Assembly: GCA_021324255.1 (NCBI GenBank)
Contig: JAJPJL010000063.1
Coordinates: forward strand, 29,217-93,216
Source: Bacillota bacterium
GTDB taxonomy: Bacteria > Sysuimicrobiota > Sysuimicrobiia > Sysuimicrobiales > Segetimicrobiaceae
Length of the DNA: 64,000 nt
Direction: 5' to 3'
The number at the start of each line of letters is the position of its first letter. Position 1 is the stretch's first letter. A program made the translations under genes and the position numbers. The notes beneath the pieces were generated by a model. That model had not been told where the DNA came from, made no database searches, and saw only the letters and a list, made by a program, of their open reading frames with translations. Shown here piece after piece: positions 24,053 through 33,087 of this stretch.

Positions 24053-25294
24053 TCAGAAGAGGCTGGTTTGCGCCGGTTCCTCGACGCGCGGTTGGTCGTC
24101 GGCTCCTTGGAAGATGTGGATCTCTCCGAACACGCCATCATAACCGGGGTGAATCACGACCCGTCCCTCGCGGACGCGCCGCAGCCCGTCGACCACCCGC
24201 GGATGCGCGTACCGGGCCACGTCCGCCGGCGGCGCGTCGAGGAGCACCGCGAACTCGCTCCCGAGCTCGTGCACGAGACGGAAGTACTCCTCGCGTACCG
24301 CGCCCGTGCCGGGTTGGGCGCCCAGGGCTTCGGCGATGATCTCCTCGAGAGGGATCAAGTTGCGAAACGGGACGCGGCCCGTCGCCTCGCCGGTGGGCCG
24401 GTCGGCGAGCGCCTCGACGCGCGACATCACGCCGACCGTGATCGGCCGCCCGCACGACGGACACCGTCCCCCGGCCGCGCGGGTTTCCTGCGGCGACAGC
24501 CGGAGCTGGCATGCGCGGTGGCCGTCGAAGTGGTACTTGCCCTCCTCCGGAAAGAACTCGATCGTGTAGAGGAACTTGGACCGGTCCCGCTCGCGAAAGA
24601 CCCGGAGGATCTCGTCGTAGTCCAACTCGCAGTCGAGCACGTTGGCCTCGCGACCCAGTTTTGCCGGCGAGTGCGCGTCCTAGTTGCTGACCAGGGTCAC
24701 GCGGTCGAGCTCCGACAGCCGCCAGTTCATGGGCGGATCGCTGCTCAACCCGGTCTCCGCCGCGGCGATGTGCTTGACCTGGTCACCGAAGCACTCGACG
24801 AGCGAGTCGAAGCCCGAGTTGCTCCCGTACAGCGAAAACCACGGCGTCCAGACGTGAGCGGGGATCACCATGCAACGCGGCGAGATCTCCATCACGTACT
24901 CCACCAGCTTGTCGCTCGGCAGCGACAGCGTGGGCCGCCCGTCGGCCATGAGGCTGCCGAAGCGGGCGAGCACGGCGTTGATGCGGTCCACCACCTCGAA
25001 GCTCGGCGCCAGGATGATGTTGTGGATCTTGCGCAGCCGGCCGCCCTGCGGGTAGATGTTGCTCACCTCGACGGTGAGCATGAAATGCTGGGTGCGATGG
25101 GTGAACAGGCCGCGCTCGGTCGGCTTGAGCTTCGCGCGGAGCTCCCGCAGCCACACGGGGTGGGTGAAGTCGCCGGTGCCGACCAGCGTGATGCCTTTGA
25201 GGCCGCACCATTTGGTGAGGCTCTCGACGTCCATATCACGGCTGGTCGCGCGGCTGAACTTGGAGTGGAGGTGCAGGTCGGCGATGATCCGCAT
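24053..25294 (-). pseudogene. Endonuclease Q (PHP nuclease) with an in-frame amber codon
   Basis: Two halves of one EndoQ-type protein lie in the same frame. Together they make 414 codons, the usual length. The N-terminal half is a PHP domain (IIADLHLHSKFSRA, then VGTGDFTHP). The C-terminal half has DYDEILRVFRERDRSKFLYTIEFFPEEGKYHFDGHRAC and a CPSC zinc site. They are divided by TAG at 24680-24682 in the conserved stretch LVSN-[S]-DAHSPAKLGREAN, where relatives have Ser; one base change (TAG to TCG, position 24681) restores it. EndoQ nicks DNA 5' to uracil, hypoxanthine and other damaged bases. TAG is a normal stop elsewhere here, so this is a nonsense mutation or a sequence error. Confidence 0.8.
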
Positions 25295-25361
25295 GGGTCC
25301 TGATTCGGGCCACGCGCGGAGGATCCTGCCGGCGGGCGACGGACCGGCCGGCGCGGCGACG

Positions 25362-26627
25362 CTACATCTGCGCGAACATACCGGACATCAGCGCCTTGAG
25401 CACCAGCGGCGCCAGGGCCGGGCGGCGCACCGCCGTCACGCTCAAACCGCGCAGCAGCGGCCCGAACAAGCGCGACTGAAACTGCGTGTCGCCGGCGCCC
25501 GCGATCGCCGCGAGCAGGCGAGGACTCTCCGCGATCGCCCGCATGATCGCGTCGAGCTCGCGATCCGTCATCCGGTTGATGGCCCGGCGGCCGAACGCGG
25601 TAAACGCCACCTCGCGTCCGATGCGGCTGCGCCACTCGTGCTCGTACGCATCCGTCGCCGTCCGGTCGCCCCCGACGTACCGGCCGGCCGCGCGGCCGGC
25701 GATGCCGCCCGCCGTCATCGCATAGTAGATGCCCCCTCCGGAGGTCGCCTTCACCATCCCCGCCGCGTCGCCGACGACGAGGACGCCGTCGGCGCTTGCC
25801 GGCGCCCGGCCGGTGAGGAGCGGGATGCGCCCGCCGACCTTGCGCTCGATCACCGCCCCGGCCATCCGGCCGCGCATCGCCGGATGCCGCACCAGCAGGC
25901 GCTCGAGATACCAGACCGGCGGGCGCGCCGTGCGCCGCGGGTCCACCGCCAATCCGATCCGGCAGGTGTCGCCGCCCACCGGCATCAGCCACGCGAAAAA
26001 CCCGGGCGCCACATCCGCGCCGAAGAACATCTCCGGCGTGTCCTGCTCGACGCCCCGGACGCCGCGCATCTGATACTGAAGGCCGAGCGCGTGCCGGCGC
26101 GGGATCGCGAGGCCCAGCATGCCGAGCAGGCGCGGCGCCGATCCCTCGGCGTCGATGAGGACGCGCGCGCGGGCCTCGAAACTCCGGCCGGCACGGGCGC
26201 CCCGGACCATCACGGTCCCGTTCACCCGCGCCGCTTCCGTGACGCGCACGCCGGTCACGAGTTCCGCGCCCGCCTCCTGGGCGCGGCGCGCGACCCACTG
26301 GTCGAACGCGATACGGTCGACGGCATAGGAGTCGACCGTGGGCCGCCGCACGCGCACGACCGCGCCGCCGGGCGAGTACAGCGCGGCCGCGCTCACCGCC
26401 GTGTGCGCGAGCGACCGGGGAACGTCGAATTCCTCGAAGGCGTGAAACGAGAGCTTGCCGGTGCAGTGGCTGGGGATCCCGACCGCGGGATGTTCTTCCA
26501 CCACCAGGGTGCGTAACCCCGCGGCCGCGGCCGTCCGAGCCGATTCGGCGCCGCCGGGTCCGGCGCCAACGACCACGACGTCATAGTCTGCCACGGGGCT
26601 CACTCGGTTCGCGCCGCCGCAGGGCAT
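25362..26627 (-). CDS. Geranylgeranyl reductase-family FAD-dependent oxidoreductase
   Basis: A 421-residue flavoprotein. The N-terminal dinucleotide motif VVVVGAGPGGAESA is followed by SHCTGKLSFHAF. The second FAD motif GVLVVGDAAGMVKATSGGGIYYAMTAGGIAG identifies the geranylgeranyl reductase/ChlP-GGR group, which saturates isoprenoid chains of lipids, quinones or chlorophyll. A menA prenyltransferase is present elsewhere in the window, so reduction of a menaquinone side chain is a possible role (inference). The start may be ATG 26627, or GTG 26603 or 26594, which are nearer the usual family start. Confidence 0.82.
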   Translation of the reverse strand: MPCGGANRVSPVADYDVVVVGAGPGGAESARTAAAAGLRTLVVEEHPAVGIPSHCTGKLSFHAFEEFDVPRSLAHTAVSAAALYSPGGAVVRVRRPTVDSYAVDRIAFDQWVARRAQEAGAELVTGVRVTEAARVNGTVMVRGARAGRSFEARARVLIDAEGSAPRLLGMLGLAIPRRHALGLQYQMRGVRGVEQDTPEMFFGADVAPGFFAWLMPVGGDTCRIGLAVDPRRTARPPVWYLERLLVRHPAMRGRMAGAVIERKVGGRIPLLTGRAPASADGVLVVGDAAGMVKATSGGGIYYAMTAGGIAGRAAGRYVGGDRTATDAYEHEWRSRIGREVAFTAFGRRAINRMTDRELDAIMRAIAESPRLLAAIAGAGDTQFQSRLFGPLLRGLSVTAVRRPALAPLVLKALMSGMFAQM

Positions 26628-26658
26628 TTCCTTCCCGCGCCTGAACGTATTCCCTCAC

Positions 26659-28215
26659 ATGAGCTTGAGGCTCCGGGCCGCGCTGTGCGCGGTCACCGCC
26701 GGCGCCGTGCTCGCCGCCGCATGCATCGGGCCGGGCGCGGCGCAGCCGTCCGCCGGCGCGGTCGAACGTGCGTTGCTGAGCGTGCCCGGCGACAGCGAAC
26801 CCCACACGCCGGACGCGTACAATCGGGCCGTCGCGCTCCGCTACTTCACGCCCGGCGCGCCCGCGCCCGCGGTTGTGCTCGTGCTCGTCCCCGGCCTCAA
26901 TTCGGGGCCGAACACGCTCGACATCCTGGCGCGTCAGCTCGCCGGGCGGGATGCGCGCCTCGAGGTCTGGGTCGTCGCACCGCGCGCAACCCTCCTGCAG
27001 GACCGCCGCGGCATCGAGGCCGCGCTCGCGTACCGCAACCCCGACTTCGCGCTCGGCTACTACTACGGGGGGCTTCCCATCGACGGGGACACCTATCATG
27101 CCCTCTCCGCGAGCGCCGTGTCGTACGCGGCGTATTGGGGACTCGACGTGCATCTCCGGGACATCCGCGCGATCGTTGCGGAGGCGCACCGGCGCGATCC
27201 CGGCGCGCACGTCGTGCTGGGCGGCCACTCTCTGGGCGGGATCCTGGCCGCGCTGTACGCGGGGTATGACTTCGACCGGGTGCCGGGGCCGGAGCCGGTG
27301 GCGACGGACCACGGCGCGCCGGCTCCCTCGCCCGGCGCGGGCGCGCACGATCTCAGCGGCCTGCTGCTCCTCGACGGCGTGCCGCTGTCGTTGATCCCGC
27401 GCCTCACCGGCGGCCAGTACCTGGACGGCGTGCACATCCCGCTGCTTCCCCGCATCCCCGGCGTCCGCGCCCTCGTGCGTCGGTTGGCGGCGCCGTTCAC
27501 GGACGTCGAGGACGTCGCTCGTCCGCAGGACAGCATTCTGCTCGACGTCATCGCGGTGTACGCGTACCTGCGGCCGAACGCGGCGAGCCGGCTGCCGTTT
27601 CCGCCCCGCGACGGCCTCGCCATCACGAACGAGGCGTTGCTCGGAGCGATCTTCTCGGACCGCATGCAGCGCGATCTGCTGGTGCGCGCATCGATCGGCG
27701 CCCCGCTCGGCGTCTTCAAGACGATCCCCGACCCCGCCTCCATCCGGCCCGGCGGTCTCCTGGATCTCGCGAGCGGGCAGCCCGCGCCGGGACACGCGCT
27801 GATCGGGTGGATCCCCTACACGCAGACCGAGCCGAGAGGCCGGGTGGATCTCCGCGCGTTCAACGCGGCCATGCTGCGGCCCGGCGCGGACGTCACCCAG
27901 TGGTACGTGCCGTGGCGGCTCGTGCTCGATCTCGGACTGGCGGCCGGGCTGGACACGAGCGACGAGTTCGCCCGGCGCTACGTCAGCCTCACGCAGGTGC
28001 GGTACACGGACGTGCCCGTCCTCGTCCTGGGCGCGGGGAGCGGGCTGATCCGGCGGCCACAGACGGCCGCGTTCTACCTGGGGCACATCGCGACGCCGCC
28101 CGCGGACCGGAGCGTCGAGATCCTGCCGGGGTTCACGCACCTCGACATCGAGGACGCGGTGGACAATCCGGCCGTCCCCAGGATTCTCGCGTGGCTCGGC
28201 CGCATGCTACACTGA
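26659..28215 (+). CDS. Secreted alpha/beta-hydrolase
   Basis: A 518-residue protein with a signal peptide (MSLRLRAALCAVTAGAVLAAA; a Cys follows at 22, so lipid anchoring is possible) and a large alpha/beta-hydrolase domain. Visible are VLVPGLNSGP (oxyanion side), the nucleophile elbow GGHSLGG with Ser in the centre, and a late GFTHLDIED with the catalytic His. The acid residue is not certain. It probably acts outside the cytoplasm on an ester or lipid; substrate unknown. The divergent flavoprotein gene starts only 31 bases away. Confidence 0.8.
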   Translation: MSLRLRAALCAVTAGAVLAAACIGPGAAQPSAGAVERALLSVPGDSEPHTPDAYNRAVALRYFTPGAPAPAVVLVLVPGLNSGPNTLDILARQLAGRDARLEVWVVAPRATLLQDRRGIEAALAYRNPDFALGYYYGGLPIDGDTYHALSASAVSYAAYWGLDVHLRDIRAIVAEAHRRDPGAHVVLGGHSLGGILAALYAGYDFDRVPGPEPVATDHGAPAPSPGAGAHDLSGLLLLDGVPLSLIPRLTGGQYLDGVHIPLLPRIPGVRALVRRLAAPFTDVEDVARPQDSILLDVIAVYAYLRPNAASRLPFPPRDGLAITNEALLGAIFSDRMQRDLLVRASIGAPLGVFKTIPDPASIRPGGLLDLASGQPAPGHALIGWIPYTQTEPRGRVDLRAFNAAMLRPGADVTQWYVPWRLVLDLGLAAGLDTSDEFARRYVSLTQVRYTDVPVLVLGAGSGLIRRPQTAAFYLGHIATPPADRSVEILPGFTHLDIEDAVDNPAVPRILAWLGRMLH

Positions 28216-28263
28216 GGCACGACGCGGCTCGGGTGCCCGCGCGGGAAGGAGACGGCGGCGCGA

Positions 28264-28773
28264 ATGCGGAGGCTCATCCCGGCGGCGGGGATCGCCGTCC
28301 TGGCGCTCGTGTGGCTCAGTCTCCCGGTGCCCGCGGTGCAGGCGGCCTGCATCGCGCCCGGGGGATTCCAGTACAAACATGGGGTCGTGACGTTTGCCGA
28401 GCACGGCGCGGCCGCGCGCGTGCAGGTCGAAATCGCGGACACCGAGGTGTCGCAAGAGACCGGGCTCATGTGCCGGACGTCCCTGGCGCCGGACGCCGGC
28501 ATGCTGTTCTGGTTTCGCGACGACACCGACACCCCGTTCTGGATGAAAAATACCCTCATTCCGCTCTCGATCGCGTTCATCGACAAGTCGTGGCGCATCG
28601 TCGCGCTGATGGACATGCCGGTCGCGCCGGACCCGTCGAGCGATCAGTTGCCGACCTACGGCCCCAAGACACCGTACCGCTACGCGTTGGAGGTAAATCA
28701 GGGTTTCTTCGCGCAGCACGGGATCGACGCCGCGGCACAGGTCACCTTCACGCCGACCGACCCCGGTCGATAG
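28264..28773 (+). CDS. DUF192-family secreted protein
   Basis: A 169-residue protein with a signal peptide (IPAAGIAVLALVWLSLPVPAVQA) and a DUF192 domain: VEIADTEVSQETGLMCRTSL, MLFWFRDDTDTPFWMKNTLIPLSIAFID and a terminal YALEVNQGFF. The fold is a small beta-barrel of unknown role, common as a secreted single-domain protein. It lies 48 bases after the hydrolase and is likely co-transcribed. Confidence 0.85.
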   Translation: MRRLIPAAGIAVLALVWLSLPVPAVQAACIAPGGFQYKHGVVTFAEHGAAARVQVEIADTEVSQETGLMCRTSLAPDAGMLFWFRDDTDTPFWMKNTLIPLSIAFIDKSWRIVALMDMPVAPDPSSDQLPTYGPKTPYRYALEVNQGFFAQHGIDAAAQVTFTPTDPGR

Positions 28774-28877
28774 CCCGCGAGGCGCCCGGTGCCGGCGTCA
28801 TAGGAACGCTCTCCTCGTCTACCCTCACACGCACGATTCCGCAGCCGAAATCCGGCGTCTCCGCGCCAAATCTGACC

Positions 28878-28893
28878 GAAAATCGGGATTTTC
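28878..28893. promoter_or_regulatory. AT-rich palindrome upstream of hppA
   Basis: GAAAATC-GG-GATTTTC, perfect 7-bp arms, lies 22 bases before the hppA -35 hexamer. It may be an operator site or the base of a weak transcript end for the DUF192 gene. Confidence 0.4.
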
Positions 28894-28915
28894 CTCACTT
28901 GGACGCCACTTTTTC

Positions 28916-28945
28916 TTGAATCGCCCGACCGGGCTCTGGTATCAT
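28916..28945 (+). promoter_or_regulatory. hppA promoter
   Basis: TTGAAT (28916-28921), 18-base spacer, TATCAT (28940-28945). The transcript would start near 28952, leaving a leader of about 37 bases with AGGAGG before the ATG. Confidence 0.7.
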
Positions 28946-28988
28946 GAAGAACGCCGCGCTCAGCGTAGGGGACGGCCAGGAGGCTATC

Positions 28989-31382
28989 ATGAACGAGTCG
29001 AGCATCAGACTCCCGTCGTTCGGCGGGCTCGAATCCGCGCTGCTGTGGCTCGTCGTGATCGCGGCGGCCGTGGCGCTCCTCTACGGCTGGTGGTTGAGCG
29101 CGAGGGTCCTCCGCCGCAGCGCCGGGCCGGCCTCGATGCAGCAGGTGGCCGCGGCGATCCAGGAAGGCGCGCGCGCCTATCTGCGGCGCCAATTCCGTAC
29201 GATGTCGCTCTTTATCGTCGCGATCACGCTGGCCCTGTTCTTTCTCTACCTCCCCATCTACACCAACCCCACGCTCGCGGTCGGCATCGCGCTGGCGTTC
29301 CTCATGGGATGCCTGGCGAGCTACGGCGCAGGCTACGTCGGCATGAACCTCGCCGTTCGCGGCAACGTGCGTACCGCCTACGCCGCGACCCGCAGTTTTA
29401 AGGAAGCGCTGGAAACGGCGTTTCAGGCGGGCACCGTGTCCGGCATGTTCACCGTCGGGCTCGGCCTGCTCGGCGCGACGATCATCTTCCTGCTGTTTCG
29501 CGGGGACGCGACCCGGGTGCTCGTGGGGTTCGGGTTTGGCGGCTCGCTCGTCGCCTCGTTCATGCGTATCGGCGGCGGCATCTACACCAAGGTGGCCGAC
29601 GTCGGCGCGGATCTCGTCGGCAAGGTCGAGGTGGGCATCCCGGAGGACGACCCGCGCAACGCCGCCACCATCGCCGACAACGTCGGCGACAACGTGGGCG
29701 ACTGCGCCGGCATGGCCGCGGACGTGTTCGAGTCGTACGAGGTGACGCTGGTCGCGGCGATCATCCTGGGTGCGGGGGCGCTCCTCGATCCCCAGTTCCG
29801 GGCGGGGTACGCGGGGGCGGCGGCCGCGTTTGCGCTCAAGCTCGTGATCTTTCCGCTGCTCGTCCAGGCGGTCGGCGTGTTCGCGTCGCTCATCGGCACG
29901 TGGGCCGTGCGCGCCGGGGGCGCCACGGAAGACCCGATGGCCCCGATCACCCGCGGGTTGTGGATCTCCGCGGCGGCGGCAACCGCGGGGTTCGCGGTCG
30001 TCAACGGCCTGTATCTGAGGGATCCCCGCAGCGGCGCCGCGGACTGGCGGTTCTTCTTCGCGCTCGTCACCGGCCTGGTGCTCGCGTTGTTCATCAAGTG
30101 GCTGACGGATCAGTTCACCGCGTCCGACAAGAAAGCCGTCACCGAGATGGCGTACTCCACCAAGACCGGGCCGGCCACGTTTCTGCTGTCGGGGCTCGGT
30201 TACGGGTTGGAGTCGTCTGTCTGGGCGATCCTGGCGATCGGCGCGACCATTCTGGCGTCGTTCTCGATCTTCCAGGGCGATCTCGCGCTCGCCGGCTACG
30301 GGGTGGCGCTGTCGGGGCTCGGGCTGCTGACGATGACAGGGTACATCCTGGCGATGGACACGTTTGGGCCGATCGTCGACAACGCGAACGGCATCTACGA
30401 GATGTCCGGCATCGCCCGCGCGCCGAGCGCCTCGGGCGCCGACGCGGGCTACATCGTGGCGCAGCTGGACCAGGCCGGCAACACGACCAAGGCGTTGACC
30501 AAGGGCTTTGCCATCGCCAGCGCGGTGCTCGCCGCGACCGCGCTGTTCCGGTCGTTCGTCGGCCAGGCCAACCTCCTCGCCTCCGCGGCGACGCTGCAAT
30601 CCACGCTGGCGCAGGGCGGGGCCGCCGCCGCGGCCGCGCTGGATCGGATCGGGATCCAGGTCAACCTGCCGCTCATCTTCATCGGCCTGCTCGTCGGGGG
30701 CGCCGTGCCGTTTCTCGTGTCGGCGTTCCTGATCCGGGCGGTCGGCCGGTCCGCGTTCTACATCGTGGAGGAGGTCCGGCGGCAGTTTCGCGAGATCCCC
30801 GGCATCATGGACGGAACCGGGAAGCCGCAGTACGACCGGTGCGTGGACATCGCCACGCTGGCCGCGCAGCGAGAGCTGGCGTCTCCGGCCGTCGTCGCGA
30901 TCTCCGCGCCGATCATGGTCGGCATGGCGCTCGGCGCCGCTCCGCTCGGCGCGTTCCTCGCCGGGGCCATCCTGACGGGCCAGCTGATGGCGGTGTTTCA
31001 GGCCAATACGGGCGGCGCGTGGGACAACGCGAAGAAGAAGATCGAAGACGGCTTCCTCGGCGGGAAGGGCACCGAGTACCACAAGGCCGGCGTGATCGGC
31101 GACACGGTCGGCGACCCCATGAAAGACACGGCCGGCCCGGCGCTCAACCCGCTCATCAAGGTCATGAACCTCGTGAGCATCCTGATCGCGCCGGTGACGA
31201 TCATGCCCCTGAGCGGGGCGGTCCGCGGCGCCGTGGTGGTGATCGCGCTCGCGCTCATGGCCTGGGCGGTCGCCGCGAACCGGCGGAGCGCCTTCAAGAC
31301 CCAGGATATCCAGGCGGCCGCGCGCATGATGCCGGCGCCGCGCGCGCCGGAGCCGCTCGCGCCGTCCGGACAACCGCGCTGA
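28989..31382 (+). CDS. hppA: Membrane H+-translocating pyrophosphatase (K+-independent type)
   Basis: A 797-residue, many-helix membrane pump that uses PPi to move protons out. The PPi site DVGADLVGKVE and DDPRNAATIADNVGDNVGD is intact, as are the C-terminal DTVGDPMKDT repeats. At the potassium-determining place it reads GNTTKALTKG, with Lys and Thr, the signature of the K+-independent H+-PPases rather than the K+-dependent or Na+ pumps. The ATG at 28989 has AGGAGG five bases before it; an ATG at 28944 inside the promoter is not used. It saves PPi energy in low-energy growth. Confidence 0.95.
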   Translation: MNESSIRLPSFGGLESALLWLVVIAAAVALLYGWWLSARVLRRSAGPASMQQVAAAIQEGARAYLRRQFRTMSLFIVAITLALFFLYLPIYTNPTLAVGIALAFLMGCLASYGAGYVGMNLAVRGNVRTAYAATRSFKEALETAFQAGTVSGMFTVGLGLLGATIIFLLFRGDATRVLVGFGFGGSLVASFMRIGGGIYTKVADVGADLVGKVEVGIPEDDPRNAATIADNVGDNVGDCAGMAADVFESYEVTLVAAIILGAGALLDPQFRAGYAGAAAAFALKLVIFPLLVQAVGVFASLIGTWAVRAGGATEDPMAPITRGLWISAAAATAGFAVVNGLYLRDPRSGAADWRFFFALVTGLVLALFIKWLTDQFTASDKKAVTEMAYSTKTGPATFLLSGLGYGLESSVWAILAIGATILASFSIFQGDLALAGYGVALSGLGLLTMTGYILAMDTFGPIVDNANGIYEMSGIARAPSASGADAGYIVAQLDQAGNTTKALTKGFAIASAVLAATALFRSFVGQANLLASAATLQSTLAQGGAAAAAALDRIGIQVNLPLIFIGLLVGGAVPFLVSAFLIRAVGRSAFYIVEEVRRQFREIPGIMDGTGKPQYDRCVDIATLAAQRELASPAVVAISAPIMVGMALGAAPLGAFLAGAILTGQLMAVFQANTGGAWDNAKKKIEDGFLGGKGTEYHKAGVIGDTVGDPMKDTAGPALNPLIKVMNLVSILIAPVTIMPLSGAVRGAVVVIALALMAWAVAANRRSAFKTQDIQAAARMMPAPRAPEPLAPSGQPR

Positions 31383-31416
31383 GCATGGACCCGCGTCCCG
31401 GTCGAGGGAGGACGGT

Positions 31417-33087
31417 GTGCCGACCCGCGGCGGGATGACCCGCGAACAGCTGCGCTCGCGCGATGCCGCGCAGCAATTGGCGCGGAAGACCGCGGAAATC
31501 TCCGCGCTTCGCACCATCAGCCGCGCCGTCAGCGCCGCCCTCGACCTCGACACGACGCTGACGCTGATCACGCGCACCACGGCGGACGTGATGCGCGTGG
31601 ACAGCTGCTCGATCTATCTCTTGGAATCGCAGGAGTACCTGATCCTCAAGGCCACGACGGGACTGGCCCCCCAGGCCGTGGGCCGCGGGCGCCTGCGCCT
31701 CGGCGAAGGACTGACGGGGCACGCCGCGGCCACCGGCCGCGCCGTCGCGTCCGCGAACGCGCAGGCCGACCCGCGCTTCAAATACGTGCCCGGCACGGAC
31801 GAGAGCCGGTTCCGCTCCCTGCTCGCCGTGCCCCTCACGATGGCCGGCAAGGTGCTCGGCGCGGTCAACGTGCAAACCACCCGCGCGCACGAGTGGGGCG
31901 AGGACGAGATCGAGCTCCTGAGCATCATCGCGGACCTCGCCAGCGGCACGCTGGAGAAGGCGCGGCTGTACGACAGCATGCGGCGCCAGATCATGGAGCT
32001 CCGGACCCTGGCCGAGGTGAGCGAGACGCTCACGTCCCCGCTCTACCTCGAGCAGATCCTCCGCCTGGTCGTGGAGATGGCCGCCCGGGTCTTCGACGCG
32101 CCGCTGTGCACGCTGATGCTCCTGGACGGCAACGAGCTGGTGCTCGCCGCTGCGCACCCCGAGGCGGCGGGGCTCCGGCCGCGCACGACGCTCCGGGTCG
32201 GCGAGGGCATTCCCGGCGAAGCGGCCGCCTCGGGCCAGCCGGCGATGAGCGTGGAGCTCGCGGACGACCCGCGGTTCCGCCGACGCGAAGTCCCGCAGCC
32301 GCCGGCGGTGCGCTCGTTGCTCTCGGTGCCCCTCCGGGTTCGCGACCGCACGCTCGGCGTGATCAACTGCTACACGGCCCGGCGGCATCAGTTCACGGGG
32401 CCCGAAATCAACATGCTGCAGACGCTCGCCAACCAGACCGCGCTGGCGATCGAGAACGCCAGCCTGGTCGTCAAGTCGGCGATGGTGCGCGAGATGCACC
32501 ATCGCGTGAAGAACAATCTCCAGATGATCGCGATGCTGCTCCGGCTGCAGTTGCGCGAGGGCCGTGAGGTGTCGGGACGCGAGGTCCTGACGGAGACGAT
32601 CAACCGGATCCTGAGCATCGCCGCGGTGCACGAGATCCTGGCCGCCGAGGGGCTCCGCCACGTGGCCGTGCGCGAGATCCTGGACCGCGTCGCCCACACG
32701 GTCGCGAACTCGATGGCCCCGCCCGGGTTCGCGCTGGCGGTCCACGTCGGCGGGGACGACGTCAGCCTGCCCAGCCGGCAGGCGACGTCGCTCGCCCTGG
32801 TTGTCAACGAGCTGCTCCAGAACGCGATGGAGCATGCCTTTACCGGGCGCCGGCGCGGGACCGTGCGGATCGCACTCGCGGTCGCCGGCGCGTCGCTGCG
32901 CGTCGACGTGCAGGACGACGGCGTGGGGCTGCCGCCGGACTTCACCCCGGACCGGTCGGGCGATCTCGGGCTCGAGATCGTGCACACGCTGGTGCGGGAC
33001 GACCTCAAGGGCACGATCGCCTTTGCCAACGCGGGCGGCACGCAGGCCGTCATCACGATGCCGCTTCACGCCGGGGACGCCGGATGA
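31417..33087 (+). CDS. Cytosolic GAF-GAF histidine kinase (HisKA_2 type)
   Basis: A 556-residue sensor without membrane segments. Two GAF domains (about 25-185 and 195-350) are followed by a HisKA_2 phospho-acceptor region with EMHHRVKNNLQMIAML and a HATPase domain with NELLQNAMEHAF (N box) and DVQDDGVGLP (G1 box). The kinase type is that usually paired with ANTAR regulators such as EutW/EutV. The GTG start has GGGAGG upstream. Its stop overlaps the start of the REC-ANTAR gene (ATGA), so they are a cognate pair. What the GAF domains bind is unknown; glnA two genes on points to a nitrogen signal. Confidence 0.9.
   Translation: MPTRGGMTREQLRSRDAAQQLARKTAEISALRTISRAVSAALDLDTTLTLITRTTADVMRVDSCSIYLLESQEYLILKATTGLAPQAVGRGRLRLGEGLTGHAAATGRAVASANAQADPRFKYVPGTDESRFRSLLAVPLTMAGKVLGAVNVQTTRAHEWGEDEIELLSIIADLASGTLEKARLYDSMRRQIMELRTLAEVSETLTSPLYLEQILRLVVEMAARVFDAPLCTLMLLDGNELVLAAAHPEAAGLRPRTTLRVGEGIPGEAAASGQPAMSVELADDPRFRRREVPQPPAVRSLLSVPLRVRDRTLGVINCYTARRHQFTGPEINMLQTLANQTALAIENASLVVKSAMVREMHHRVKNNLQMIAMLLRLQLREGREVSGREVLTETINRILSIAAVHEILAAEGLRHVAVREILDRVAHTVANSMAPPGFALAVHVGGDDVSLPSRQATSLALVVNELLQNAMEHAFTGRRRGTVRIALAVAGASLRVDVQDDGVGLPPDFTPDRSGDLGLEIVHTLVRDDLKGTIAFANAGGTQAVITMPLHAGDAG

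Noticed and set aside
24680-24682. UAG read as an amino acid (for example pyrrolysine) in EndoQ
   Set aside because: TAG ends several normal genes here (porG, darA, the SDR and others), relatives have Ser at the place, and no suppressor tRNA is visible in the window.
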